Shown here piece after piece: positions 31,866 to 39,272 of a stretch of DNA of 64,000 nucleotides (position 1 is its first letter; the number at the start of each line of letters is the position of its first letter). The translations under genes and the position numbers were made by a program. Below the pieces are notes generated by a model that had not been told where the DNA came from, ran no database searches, and saw only the letters and a list, made by a program, of their open reading frames with translations. Source of the DNA: Burkholderia sp. PAMC 26561 (GTDB taxonomy: Bacteria > Pseudomonadota > Gammaproteobacteria > Burkholderiales > Burkholderiaceae); NCBI RefSeq assembly GCF_001557535.2, contig NZ_CP014311.1:62001-126000 (forward strand). The letters are read 5' to 3'.

Positions 31866-32920
31866 TCAACGTCCCGGATCGCCTGTTATGTATATCGTTG
31901 ATACGCGAGGCGGCGCAGTCAGGCTGTCGGCTGGAGAAGGCTTGCGACGAGCTGGGCATGAGCCTGCGCACATTCCAGCGCTGGGTGTGTGACGGTGACG
32001 CGGTGCTCGCCGATGGCCGTACCACGACCGAACGGCCGCTGCCGGGGAATCGGCTGAGTGAGGCCGAACGGCAACAGATTCTTGAGGTGGCCAATAGTGC
32101 GGAGTTTGCCAGCCTGCCGCCCAGCCAGATCGTGCCAAGCCTGGCGGATCGCGGCGTGTATGTCGCGTCGGAATCGAGCTTTTATCGCGTGCTGCGCAGC
32201 ACCTCGCAGCAGCATCACCGGGGTCGTGCGCGCAAGCCTTCGACCCGGGTGGTGACCAGTCATTGTGCGACGGCACCGAATCAGGTCTGGTCGTGGGACA
32301 TCACGTGGCTGCCGGCGGCGGTCAAAGGACAGTACTACTACTGGTACATGATGCTGGACGTGTTCAGCCGCAAGATTGTCGCTCATGAAGTGCATGAAGC
32401 CGAATCGGCAGAACTAGCCGCGTTGCTGATGCGGCGTGCCAGTCTGGCCGAGGGCCTGGCAGGACGTCCCCTGGTGCTGCACTCGGATAACGGCAGCCCG
32501 ATGAAGGGTGCGACGATGCTTGCCACTCTGGAGAACTTGGGGGTCGCGGCCTCGTTTAGCCGGCCGCGTGTGAGTAATGACAACCCGTACGCAGAGTCGC
32601 TGTTCCGCACCTGCAAGTACCGGCCCGACTACCCGCGCAGGCCGTACGGCAGCGTGGATGAGGCACGGGCCTGGACGCAGAAGTTCGTGCGTTGGTACAA
32701 CCAGGAGCACAAACACAGCGGCCTGAAATTCGTCACGCCGGCGCAGCGCCACAACGGCGTAGCCGCCGCAGTGCTCGCGCAGCGTGAAGCAGTTTATGCA
32801 GAGGCCAGGGAGCGCAATCCACGGCGTTGGTCCCGATCAACGCGTAATTGGGAATTGAAGGATGAAGTCTGGCTCAATCCGGAGCGCATGCAGCCGGAAG
32901 AACTAAAGCAGTTTGCTTGA
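31862..32920 (+). CDS. IS3-family transposase OrfB (DDE integrase)
   Basis: The frame is open from the slippery site. From TTG 31862 it gives about 352 aa, but it is normally made as an OrfAB fusion by -1 slippage. Catalytic residues: Asp in QVWSWDITWLP, Asp in LVLHSDNGSPMKG, Glu in NPYAESLFRTCKY. An HTH_21-type region precedes the rve core. No inactivating mutation is visible. Confidence 0.9.
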   Translation: MINVPDRLLCISLIREAAQSGCRLEKACDELGMSLRTFQRWVCDGDAVLADGRTTTERPLPGNRLSEAERQQILEVANSAEFASLPPSQIVPSLADRGVYVASESSFYRVLRSTSQQHHRGRARKPSTRVVTSHCATAPNQVWSWDITWLPAAVKGQYYYWYMMLDVFSRKIVAHEVHEAESAELAALLMRRASLAEGLAGRPLVLHSDNGSPMKGATMLATLENLGVAASFSRPRVSNDNPYAESLFRTCKYRPDYPRRPYGSVDEARAWTQKFVRWYNQEHKHSGLKFVTPAQRHNGVAAAVLAQREAVYAEARERNPRRWSRSTRNWELKDEVWLNPERMQPEELKQFA

Positions 32921-32938
32921 AGTGACACGACAAGTACG

Positions 32939-33682
32939 TTGACAACCGCCGTCCTCGAAGACCTTGAGTGGCTTCTGAGGGATTGGTGGCATGAGAGTCC
33001 TGACGAGTTGTCTTCAGGCGATCTCCGCCGCGGCAGCACGACGCTGCATCTACTACTCGTTCAAGGCTTTTTGGGCAAGGCGTGGCGCGAATACGGTTTT
33101 AAAAAAGAACCAAGAATCATCGCGCCGGACATTGAAGCGATAGCGACCTTCAAGGGACTTCGTCTTGACCTTGCGGCAAACTGTATCGCGGGCGGCGGCC
33201 GACAGCGTGAGTTGCTGCTTTCGTTCATCGGAACTTTCCGTGTGGATAACCCTTCCACGGGAGTGAAGGCAGACGCCGAAGAAGGCTTTGCGGTTGAGGT
33301 GACAACTATTGCAGCACATTCACCGACCACCAACTTATCACTACTTCCCCCGACTGATGGACTTGGCCGGCGCGAGCTAACGATGTCGCTATACGTTGAC
33401 GCCCTCGGTGCCGTCCGTATTGGAGAGAAATTTTCTCGGAAGCAGGTCTTGGAGTACTTTCGCAACTTTGCCGGAGGCGCGCATTACGAGTCGTCGGATC
33501 CGTCGCCGAATCGTGTACCCGCTATAAACCACTCGCGTTTGGCGGAGCTCGATGAACACGTTAAGGCTGATATTCGCGGCGGCCTCTGCTTCGAATTACT
33601 TTCAATCGGCCAAGCAGTTGCAACAGCGCCGGATATTTCGCTATTGATTGAAGCGATGAAAACTGCCCAAGTTGGAGCTTAG
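32939..33682 (+). CDS. Hypothetical protein abutting the IS, possibly 5'-truncated
   Basis: The frame runs from the IS right end. The first usable start is TTG 32939, giving 247 aa, with no ribosome site. Soluble alpha/beta protein: LLRDWWHESPDELSSGDLRR, then TLHLLLVQGFLGKAWREYGF, then beta-rich region. No family recognised. Its natural 5' end was probably the fragment at 31265, so it is likely a disrupted array gene, unless the IS supplies expression. Confidence 0.45.
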   Translation: MTTAVLEDLEWLLRDWWHESPDELSSGDLRRGSTTLHLLLVQGFLGKAWREYGFKKEPRIIAPDIEAIATFKGLRLDLAANCIAGGGRQRELLLSFIGTFRVDNPSTGVKADAEEGFAVEVTTIAAHSPTTNLSLLPPTDGLGRRELTMSLYVDALGAVRIGEKFSRKQVLEYFRNFAGGAHYESSDPSPNRVPAINHSRLAELDEHVKADIRGGLCFELLSIGQAVATAPDISLLIEAMKTAQVGA

Positions 33683-33718
33683 GTAAATATCTCGGCAAAC
33701 GTGGCGACGGAAACGACG

Positions 33719-33754
33719 ATGAAGATTGATAGTGAAATAAATGGACAATCATAG
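33719..33754 (+). pseudogene. 11-codon stub between array genes
   Basis: ATG 33719 (MKIDSEINGQS then TAG) sits 2 nt after a degenerate motif (CGGAAACGA) and 2 nt before the next ATG. This looks like a cassette reduced to its ends. Confidence 0.25.
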
Positions 33755-33756
33755 AC

Positions 33757-34512
33757 ATGGACGAACTCGATCTAATTAAAGCAATCGCGCCTGAGGTTGC
33801 CAAAGCGACGTATGAAGACGCCGTATCACCTGCGTTGAAGGAGACGGGAAAGTTCGGCCTGGACCTCGTTAAGACGCTGCGCTTGGCGCTTTTTCCTCTG
33901 CAATACACCGCTATGCTTCAGGACAGGTTAACGAAACACCTCCAAAAGTCCATTGAGCGTGTGCCCGAGGATCGCCGTGTAGCCCCCTTTGAGTCGTTGG
34001 CATTGCCAATAGCTGAGCAGCTTAAATTTCACGACGATGACAGTGTAGTCGGCGATATGTTTGAACGTCTGCTAGCTCGAGCAATGGACCGAGAGCGAGT
34101 CGGTGAAGCTCATCCCGCATTCGTTCAAATCGTCGGCCAACTCGCTCCTGATGAGGCTATGCTGCTTCGGCAAATCGCAGCATCTAGACCTGCCGCTTAT
34201 ATGCGGCCGCCTCAGAAAGGGTTGGCCGCGCTGCTGAAGGACGAGCGAGCTGTGTTGATCAATGCTTCAGGTATGACTGACGGTCAAAAGGCGCGCCTTA
34301 ATGAAGTTGCCGTGCGTCCGGAAGATCTCGCGCAGCCCGAGCTCGTGTACACCTATATCGAGCATTTGGTGTCGTTGGGAATTGTCTCGTACACGAATGA
34401 TCCGTGGACCGCTGAATATAAAGGCGCGAAGGGAGCGGATTTCGACTTTTGGTTCGTGCAACTCAATGGCTTGGGTGAGCTGTTCCAGCGCGCCTGTCTG
34501 TTAGAAGACTAG
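33757..34512 (+). CDS. Abi-alpha (DUF4393) protein
   Basis: This 251-aa protein carries the hallmark LRLALFPLQYTAMLQDRLTK, then PFESLALPIAEQLKFHDDDS, then FERLLARAMDRE, HPAFVQIVGQLAPDEAMLLR and a C-terminal winged-helix-like part (YTYIEHLVSLGIVSYTND). DUF4393/PF14337 is named Abi-alpha and linked to abortive phage infection. It would act as a single-gene defence or immunity element in this array. The start follows the 11-codon stub. Confidence 0.8.
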   Translation: MDELDLIKAIAPEVAKATYEDAVSPALKETGKFGLDLVKTLRLALFPLQYTAMLQDRLTKHLQKSIERVPEDRRVAPFESLALPIAEQLKFHDDDSVVGDMFERLLARAMDRERVGEAHPAFVQIVGQLAPDEAMLLRQIAASRPAAYMRPPQKGLAALLKDERAVLINASGMTDGQKARLNEVAVRPEDLAQPELVYTYIEHLVSLGIVSYTNDPWTAEYKGAKGADFDFWFVQLNGLGELFQRACLLED

Positions 34513-34531
34513 AAAAATTTGGGGAACAAAA

Positions 34532-34612
34532 TTGGCAACGCAGACGGAAATCTCAAAGCTGACTCCAAGCATGTGCGAGCATAACCGGGACAATGACTTT
34601 GAAGAGGAATGA
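34532..34612 (+). pseudogene. 26-codon ORF, probable cassette remnant
   Basis: TTG 34532 behind GGGGAACAAAA. It ends in an acidic DNDFEEE and its TGA overlaps the next ATG (34609). It is too short to judge. Confidence 0.25.
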
Positions 34613-35093
34613 ACCTGTCAGAAATGAGTGATCCGCACTTGGGCCTTTTGAGCTTCCAGCAAGCGATGACAGCGGGACTCATCGATCCCCGCCCGGCTAA
34701 ATATGACCAAAGCCTTCTGCTGTTTGTCGATCAACCCGGCGAGAACATGCGTATCACCTACGCGCTGGCAGATCGGGCGTTGTGAAAGGAACAGTGCTTT
34801 TCGTGCCTGCCGAGACGTACGACGGAGAGCCGCGATTCAGCGTCGGATATGCTGTCGCGGAGCCGTTTCGGGGCCAGGGAATTGCGACTGACCTTTTGAA
34901 ACGAAGCGTCAATGATCTACGTCGGGGCTTTAAGTCGCGGCCTTTTTGGCTTGAAGCCATCGTTGACGAGACCAATGTTGCATCACGTCGGGTTTGTGAA
35001 AAGGTTCTGACTACCGAAGGTGAGCCGATGAACGACTCAATCTCAGGAAAGCCAGCGCTGAACTTCCTGACACGCATTTCTGCACCGCGATAG
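34609..35093 (+). pseudogene. Frameshifted GNAT paralog B
   Basis: The 5' part (ATG 34609 or 34624; PHLGLLSFQQAMTAGLIDPR, then MRITYALADRAL, stop) and the 3' part (from GTG 34782: VKGTVLFVPAETYDGEPRFS, then VGYAVAEPFRGQGIATDLLK, ending SISGKPALNFLTR) together align end to end with the GNAT at 26782. The break falls where one base is missing in GGGCGTTGTGAAA. The motif-A loop RGQGIA is intact, so only the indel inactivates it unless the 3' ORF is expressed alone. Confidence 0.75.
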
Positions 35094-35131
35094 CGACGGG
35101 CAGGCAGAACGGAAACAACTGGTCGAACGCA

Positions 35132-35281
35132 ATGCACGGTTTAAAAGTAATTCAAATCATCGAGGCCGTTGGACTTGTCGCGGTCGGAGCATGGGCGGTG
35201 CGCGTAGGCAAGTGGCGGTTGACATTCCTGCCGCTGGCATGTGCCGGATTGATCGGGGCAGTTCTGGCCGCAGGCTATTGA
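35132..35281 (+). CDS. Array gene, 49-aa two-helix membrane peptide
   Basis: ATG 35132 follows CGGAAACAA by 13 nt. Two hydrophobic segments (GLKVIQIIEAVGLVAVGAWA and LTFLPLACAGLIGAVLAAGY) are separated by a basic turn VRVGKWR. It is comparable in shape to small membrane immunity proteins or toxins. Confidence 0.5.
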   Translation: MHGLKVIQIIEAVGLVAVGAWAVRVGKWRLTFLPLACAGLIGAVLAAGY

Positions 35282-35322
35282 GCGAACAACGGAAACACAG
35301 GTTGCTCCATTTACTGCGCCAA

Positions 35323-35382
35323 GTACACACGTCGGATGTACATTTGCTTCGATCTTTGCTATAGTACATCCATCGTACACAC
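35323..35382 (+). promoter_or_regulatory. vapBC promoter and operator
   Basis: A -10 TATAGT (35360-35365) and -35-like TGTACA (35337-35342) are 17 bp apart. An 8-bp inverted repeat GGATGTAC/GTACATCC (35334-35341 and 35364-35371) overlaps both, and a direct repeat GTACACAC lies at 35323-35330 and 35375-35382. This is the expected layout for VapB/VapBC autorepression. Confidence 0.7.
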
Positions 35383-35398
35383 AATTCGGGGGCGAATC

Positions 35399-35635
35399 AT
35401 GCATACCACCAAGGTTTTCCGCAACGGCAATTCGCAGGCTGTTCGCATCCCCGCCGAGTTGGCTTACGAGAACATCGACGTTGAAGTTGAGATTGAGCGC
35501 GTGGGCGACGAACTGCGCATTCGCCCCGCGCGTCGCTCACTCGCGGGCGTGCTCGACAGGTTTGCCAAGTTCGGAACGGACTTCATGGCCGAAGGCCGCG
35601 GGAGCCAAGAGCAAGCAGAACGTGAGGGTTTGTAA
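35399..35635 (+). CDS. vapB: VapB-type antitoxin
   Basis: This 78-aa protein starts at ATG 35399 (MHTTKVFRNGNSQAVRIPAE), the AbrB/SpoVT-type swapped-hairpin DNA-binding domain. A toxin-binding tail GVLDRFAKFGTDFMAEGRGS follows. It binds and inhibits VapC and represses the operon through the palindrome upstream. It overlaps vapC by one base. Confidence 0.92.
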   Translation: MHTTKVFRNGNSQAVRIPAELAYENIDVEVEIERVGDELRIRPARRSLAGVLDRFAKFGTDFMAEGRGSQEQAEREGL

Positions 35636-36033
35636 TGCCGCGTTACATGCTGGACACCAACATGTGCATCTACCTAATGAAGAACCAGCCCGAGCAAGTC
35701 GCGCGGCGGTTTGCTCAGTGCTACGTCGGGGACGTGGTTATGTCAGCGATCACATTTGCCGAACTGGAATACGGCGTCGTTGTCTGTGCGAACCCGGCAC
35801 GCGAGCGACGCAACCTTGCATCCCTGATCGACCTCATCAAGGTAGTGCCCTTTGCCGCGGCTGCTGCAACCGCATACGGTCCGATTCGAGAGGCGACGCG
35901 CGAGAGGAAGAAGGACCAGCTCGACAAGCTGATAGCGGCGCACGCTGTATCGCTAGGCGTGCCGGTGGTGACTAACAATGTTCGAGACTTCGCCGCTTAT
36001 CCAGGCGTCACTGTCGAAAATTGGCTTGATTAA
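35635..36033 (+). CDS. vapC: VapC-type PIN toxin
   Basis: This 132-aa PIN-domain ribonuclease has acidic residues in MLDTNMCIYLMK, FAELEYGV, DKLIAAHAVSL (Asp just before the usual position) and NNVRDFAAYPGV. VapC toxins cleave tRNA or rRNA and arrest growth. It is followed by an exact CGGAAAACA 7 nt after its stop, so the toxin-antitoxin pair has been built into the array. Confidence 0.92.
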   Translation: MPRYMLDTNMCIYLMKNQPEQVARRFAQCYVGDVVMSAITFAELEYGVVVCANPARERRNLASLIDLIKVVPFAAAAATAYGPIREATRERKKDQLDKLIAAHAVSLGVPVVTNNVRDFAAYPGVTVENWLD

Positions 36034-36074
36034 CGAAGCTCGGAAAACAACGGGGTTCAAGCAGGCTGGAGAAA

Positions 36075-36380
36075 ATGACGATGAATCGATTTGCCTTTTA
36101 CGCCTACTACGACGGCACGCCGACCAGTGGCGATCCGCTCCGCTTGACCAAGAGCGACGACGAAATTCGGCGTTCCTTGACCGCGTTACCTGACTGCTTA
36201 GAAAGTCGTTGCTCCCCGGGCACTAAGATCAAAGCAGCAATGATCGAAATGCGCGAGGTCGAGGGCGCATTGAGGCTAACGAGGCTCGTCTCGGTCGAGA
36301 CCGTCGACAACGAACTGAAAGCAATCAAACAAATCGAACTTGCGTTTAACGACTTACATCTTTTCGGTCAACGTGCGTGA
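36075..36380 (+). CDS. Array gene, hypothetical
   Basis: This 101-aa protein starts at ATG 36075 with GGAG upstream. It has a beta-like start (MNRFAFYAYYDGTPTSGDPL) and a helical C-terminus. No family recognised. Confidence 0.55.
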   Translation: MTMNRFAFYAYYDGTPTSGDPLRLTKSDDEIRRSLTALPDCLESRCSPGTKIKAAMIEMREVEGALRLTRLVSVETVDNELKAIKQIELAFNDLHLFGQRA

Positions 36381-36432
36381 AGCCAATTAAGCGGCATTGA
36401 ACAGCAATCAGAACACAGGAAAGGAGAAGGAA

Positions 36433-36663
36433 TTGAATGCGACCCCTACGTCGCGCGTTAGCGCGCAGCTTGTGAAGGCTGATGGCACCACTATCAACGT
36501 CCCGTCAGTCGAGTACTTCAGCGTTCGCCGCATGATTTGGCTTCGGGAACTTCGGTTCGATCCGAACAGTATTGTTGAGGTCGTGATCGGCGATCGTCAT
36601 CATTTAGTCAAAACCATCAAAAACAAAGAGCAGGTCTGCGAGATTATGCTCGAATCGGAATAG
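36433..36663 (+). CDS. Array gene, small beta-rich hypothetical
   Basis: TTG 36433 behind AAGGAGAAGGAA gives 76 aa; TTG 36397 would be longer but has no ribosome site. It shows a beta pattern (TTINVPSVEYFSVRRMIWLR; VEVVIGDRHHLVKTI). The next gene starts 2 nt later. Confidence 0.5.
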   Translation: MNATPTSRVSAQLVKADGTTINVPSVEYFSVRRMIWLRELRFDPNSIVEVVIGDRHHLVKTIKNKEQVCEIMLESE

Positions 36664-36665
36664 CC

Positions 36666-36866
36666 ATGACCACGATCTCTGTTCAAACGAGGCTGAAACA
36701 GGCGGTTCGCGATGCCTATTCCTCATGGCGTCCAGCGAAAGGAGTCCTCTATGTAGCTCAGCTTCCAGAGGCGGAAACTCCGGACACTGTTCAGTTCACG
36801 TGTGTTCCTGATGAATTTCTATCCGTCCTTGATGAAGCAGGTGTCTTATATTCGAAGCAAAGTTGA
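36666..36866 (+). CDS. Array gene, small hypothetical
   Basis: This 66-aa protein (MTTISVQTRLKQAVRDAYSS) starts 2 nt after the previous stop. Both probably form one two-gene cassette, since no motif separates them. No family recognised. About 80 bp of decayed sequence and a doubled motif (CGGAAAGCA at 36936 and CGGAAAACA at 36948) follow. Confidence 0.5.
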   Translation: MTTISVQTRLKQAVRDAYSSWRPAKGVLYVAQLPEAETPDTVQFTCVPDEFLSVLDEAGVLYSKQS

Positions 36867-36965
36867 GCGTGAAGACACTAGCTGGGAGTTCCCCATGCAC
36901 AGCTGCGACCCGAAGGCGCCATCACTGCTTCCAGTCGGAAAGCAGAGCGGAAAACAAGGAGCGTT

Positions 36966-37187
36966 ATGAGAACGGCGCGATCGAACGCGAGAACTGCAAT
37001 TTTTCTTTGCGGGGCATTGTACGTAGTTGGCGGGCTGCTAAATCTCGGTGTGTTTGGACGTTCGGAATTCGTTGAGAACGCATCGTCAGCAGCGGACTTT
37101 GCGGGCCTGATTGCCGGCGCTGCCGCAGTCATCTTTTTCGTCCGTGCACGCTCGGCTTGCCCCCAACAAACACAACGAGAGCTTTAA
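36966..37187 (+). CDS. Array gene, small two-helix membrane protein
   Basis: This 73-aa protein starts at ATG 36966 with AAGGAG upstream. Transmembrane segments at about 10-30 (TAIFLCGALYVVGGLLNLGV) and 43-60 (FAGLIAGAAAVIFFV). The motif GGAAAACA starts 1 nt after its stop. Confidence 0.55.
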   Translation: MRTARSNARTAIFLCGALYVVGGLLNLGVFGRSEFVENASSAADFAGLIAGAAAVIFFVRARSACPQQTQREL

Positions 37188-37202
37188 AGGAAAACATAGA
37201 AG

Positions 37203-37487
37203 ATGCAAACTTTGACGATTAAAGATAGTGTTGGCCAGGAAGCTTCCTACAAAGCGAGAGTGATGCCGGGAACGCCGCCCGAAATGGGAGCGCTGTACGT
37301 GCTTCTCCCCAATGATGGAACCGACACCGGGAAGCCACATCCGGTGACTGTTGAGCTTACAGAAGGGAAGAGCAAGAGTTTCGTCTCCTTCGATTGCATC
37401 GAGGTCAAGGATTCCATTGCGTTCGGTTTTGTGTTTTTGACTCGTGAACGCTCGGGCCGCATCGGCGAGTTCGTGTCTTTCTCGTAA
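37203..37487 (+). CDS. Array gene, beta-rich hypothetical
   Basis: This 94-aa protein starts 6 nt after GGAAAACA. The predicted beta-sandwich-like pattern has two insert loops. No family recognised. A weak motif copy (CGGAAGACA at 37493) follows its stop. Confidence 0.55.
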   Translation: MQTLTIKDSVGQEASYKARVMPGTPPEMGALYVLLPNDGTDTGKPHPVTVELTEGKSKSFVSFDCIEVKDSIAFGFVFLTRERSGRIGEFVSFS

Positions 37488-37554
37488 TGCCACGGAAGAC
37501 AACCCGGCGCGCGAGCGCCCCGTGAAATTGCCGGTAGCCGAGCGAAAGAACAAA

Positions 37555-37700
37555 TGAAGTTACCCGAGACCATTTTCGAGATCGTCAGCCGCGCTGGGGA
37601 AAGCGTAACGCCTCAGCAGATCCGCGATCACATCAAGAGAGATTATCCAAGCTTCTATGGAACCACATCCGCGGAGCGTAACGTCACGGCAGGCAACTAC
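37555..37700 (+). pseudogene. Winged-helix-like gene truncated by IS256-family element
   Basis: ATG 37555 starts KLPETIFEIVSRAGESVTPQ, then IRDHIKRDYPSFYGTTSAER, a typical winged-helix start. After codon 48 the IS begins at 37701. No continuation is seen beyond the right end of the IS, so the gene is truncated. It is the last array member. Confidence 0.55.
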
Positions 37701-39128
37701 GGGAGTTATGGTCGAAAGTGGTGTTCGGGGTGAGGCAGGGATTTGAAGGCGGTGGCGGTTTAGCTGAGAATGTTGCTTGTCTAGAGTAACAACCAGCCAA
37801 ACCGAGATCCACCACCAATGAAGAAGCTTACAGAAGAAACAAGCGCGGGTAAATCGGAAGCACGGCCCAGTGGGCTTGACGATTTGATTCAACAGGGCGC
37901 GCGGCAGATTGTCCAGCAAGCGATCGAGGCAGAATTGGCGGCATTGCTAGAAAGATACGACAACGTGAAGACCCTTGATGGAAGACGGACTGTGATTCGC
38001 AATGGCTACCTGCCTGAGCGCGAGGTCGTCACAGCAATCGGCCCGGTCACCGTGAAGGTGCCGAAAGTTCGCGATCGCTCGGGCTCGGGCGTGAAGTTCA
38101 ATTCGAACATCGTGCCGCCCTACATTCGGAAGTCACCCCGCGTGTCAGCGGCGTTGCCCTGGCTGTATCTACGTGGCGTCTCGACCGGCGACATGGGAGA
38201 AGCGCTGAGCGTGCTGCTGGGCGAAGAGGCCAACGGTCTTTCGCCCAACGTGGTCAGCCGTCTAAAGGCTCAGTGGGCCGACGAGCACATCCTGTGGAAT
38301 CAGCGTGATCTGTCAGACGCCCGCTGGGTCTATTGGTGGGCCGATGGCATCCACACGGGGTTGCGCAGCGACGATTCGGATGGCCAGTGCTTGTTGGTCA
38401 TCATCGGCGTGAAGCCGGACGGAACGAAAGAACGCGTCGCGATCGGCGACGGGTTCCGCGAGTCGAAGGACGCCTGGTGCGAGCTCTTGCTGGATCTGAA
38501 AGCGCGAGGCCTACAAAGCGGTCCGCTGCTCGCGGCCGGCGATGGGGCAATGGGGCTGTGGGCAGCATTGGCCGAAGTGTTTCCGAAAACGCGGCACCAG
38601 CGTTGCTGGTTTCACAAGACTGGAAACATTCTCAACGCTTTGCCCAAATCGCAGCATGGTCGGGCCAAAGCTGGCCTGCAGGAGATCTGGCAAGCCGCCA
38701 CACGCGAAGAAGCGCGCGCGGCCTTCAACCGCTTCATTGACGCTTATTCGGCCAAGTATCCGAAGGCGACGGAGAAACTCACAAAAGACAGTGATGAGTT
38801 GCTTGCCTTCTATGACTTTCCTGCCGAACACTGGCAGCACTTGCGAACGACTAATCCCATTGAGTCGACCTTCGCCACAGTTCGGCATCGAACAACCCGC
38901 ACGCGCAATTGCGTCTCGCGGGCGACCTTCCTGGGCCTCGCATTCAAGCTGATCGAGTCGGCGGAAAAATCGTGGCGGCGCATTCGTGCGCCCGAAAAAG
39001 TCGCCTCACTGCTCCAAGGCGTTCCTTTCAAAGACGGACTACCGGTGACCGACAGCACACCGGCTCAGCAACCGCTTGCCGCCTGATCATGCCGAGCCTC
39101 GCAAACACCAGATTTGACAGTAACTCCC
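37701..39128 (+). mobile_element. IS256-family (mutator-type) insertion sequence
   Basis: A 1428-bp element bounded by imperfect inverted repeats of about 30 bp starting GGGAGTTA at 37701 and ending TAACTCCC at 39128. One transposase gene. No matching target duplication at the two flanks, which suggests that a deletion or recombination occurred at one side after insertion. Confidence 0.85.
37818..39086 (+). CDS. IS256-family mutator transposase
   Basis: This 422-aa DDE transposase shows Asp in WVYWWADGIHTGLR (about 172), Asp in LLAAGDGAMGLWAAL (about 237) and Glu in TTNPIESTFATVR (about 345), with the family N-terminal motif RNGYLPEREVVTAIGPV. It looks intact and should mobilise the flanking repeats. 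Confidence 0.93.
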   Translation: MKKLTEETSAGKSEARPSGLDDLIQQGARQIVQQAIEAELAALLERYDNVKTLDGRRTVIRNGYLPEREVVTAIGPVTVKVPKVRDRSGSGVKFNSNIVPPYIRKSPRVSAALPWLYLRGVSTGDMGEALSVLLGEEANGLSPNVVSRLKAQWADEHILWNQRDLSDARWVYWWADGIHTGLRSDDSDGQCLLVIIGVKPDGTKERVAIGDGFRESKDAWCELLLDLKARGLQSGPLLAAGDGAMGLWAALAEVFPKTRHQRCWFHKTGNILNALPKSQHGRAKAGLQEIWQAATREEARAAFNRFIDAYSAKYPKATEKLTKDSDELLAFYDFPAEHWQHLRTTNPIESTFATVRHRTTRTRNCVSRATFLGLAFKLIESAEKSWRRIRAPEKVASLLQGVPFKDGLPVTDSTPAQQPLAA

Positions 39129-39272
39129 CACAACGACGCCGAATAGATTTAGGCAAGCCAAACTCGCCATCGAAGATCAGGGTTGCAAAAATGGGGTGGA
39201 CCATAGATTTGGCACATAGATGCCGTTTCGGGTGGGGGCGTCCATCCCATTAACGCCATTCTGTTAGGGAAC

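Larger units (their letters stand above)
31313..32932 (+). mobile_element. IS3-family insertion sequence
   Basis: A complete element of about 1620 bp with terminal inverted repeats TGTCGTGT (31313-31320) and ACACGACA (32925-32932). A further matching TACT/AGTA outside each end makes the repeat 12 bp, so the exact ends are uncertain by 4 bp. It contains orfA, a slippery A7G at 31823-31830 and orfB. I could not identify a clean target duplication. It is inserted in the array just after a motif and a start codon. Confidence 0.85.
23063..37501 (+). repeat. Recurring CGGAAAACA motif between small genes (array linker)
   Basis: A short + strand motif recurs in almost every gap of the array. Exact CGGAAAACA begins at 24063, 24341, 24868, 25497, 30817, 31249, 36041 and 36948. 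GGAAAACA with another first base has its GG at 25103, 25940, 28209 and 37189. The GGAAAAG form has its GG at 23064, 23566, 26464, 28444, 30008 and 30487. Looser forms are near 26763, 27275, 27988, 33710, 35111, 35291 and 37494. The distance from the preceding stop is usually 0-10 nt, while the distance to the next start varies from 0 to over 50 nt. Confidence 0.75.

Noticed and set aside
24063..37196. CGGAAAACA as merely a ribosome binding site
   Set aside because: In some gaps GGA lies at a usable distance from the start, but in others (25162, 28235, 30848, 36075) it is 18-51 nt away and a separate GGAG-type site is present. It hugs the stop codon instead. A partial translational role cannot be excluded.
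23063..37501. Array gaps as integron attC sites
   Set aside because: The shared motif is only 8-9 nt. I see no paired core sites (RYYYAAC/GTTRRRY) or long imperfect palindromes in the gaps, and no IntI-specific domain in the recombinase.
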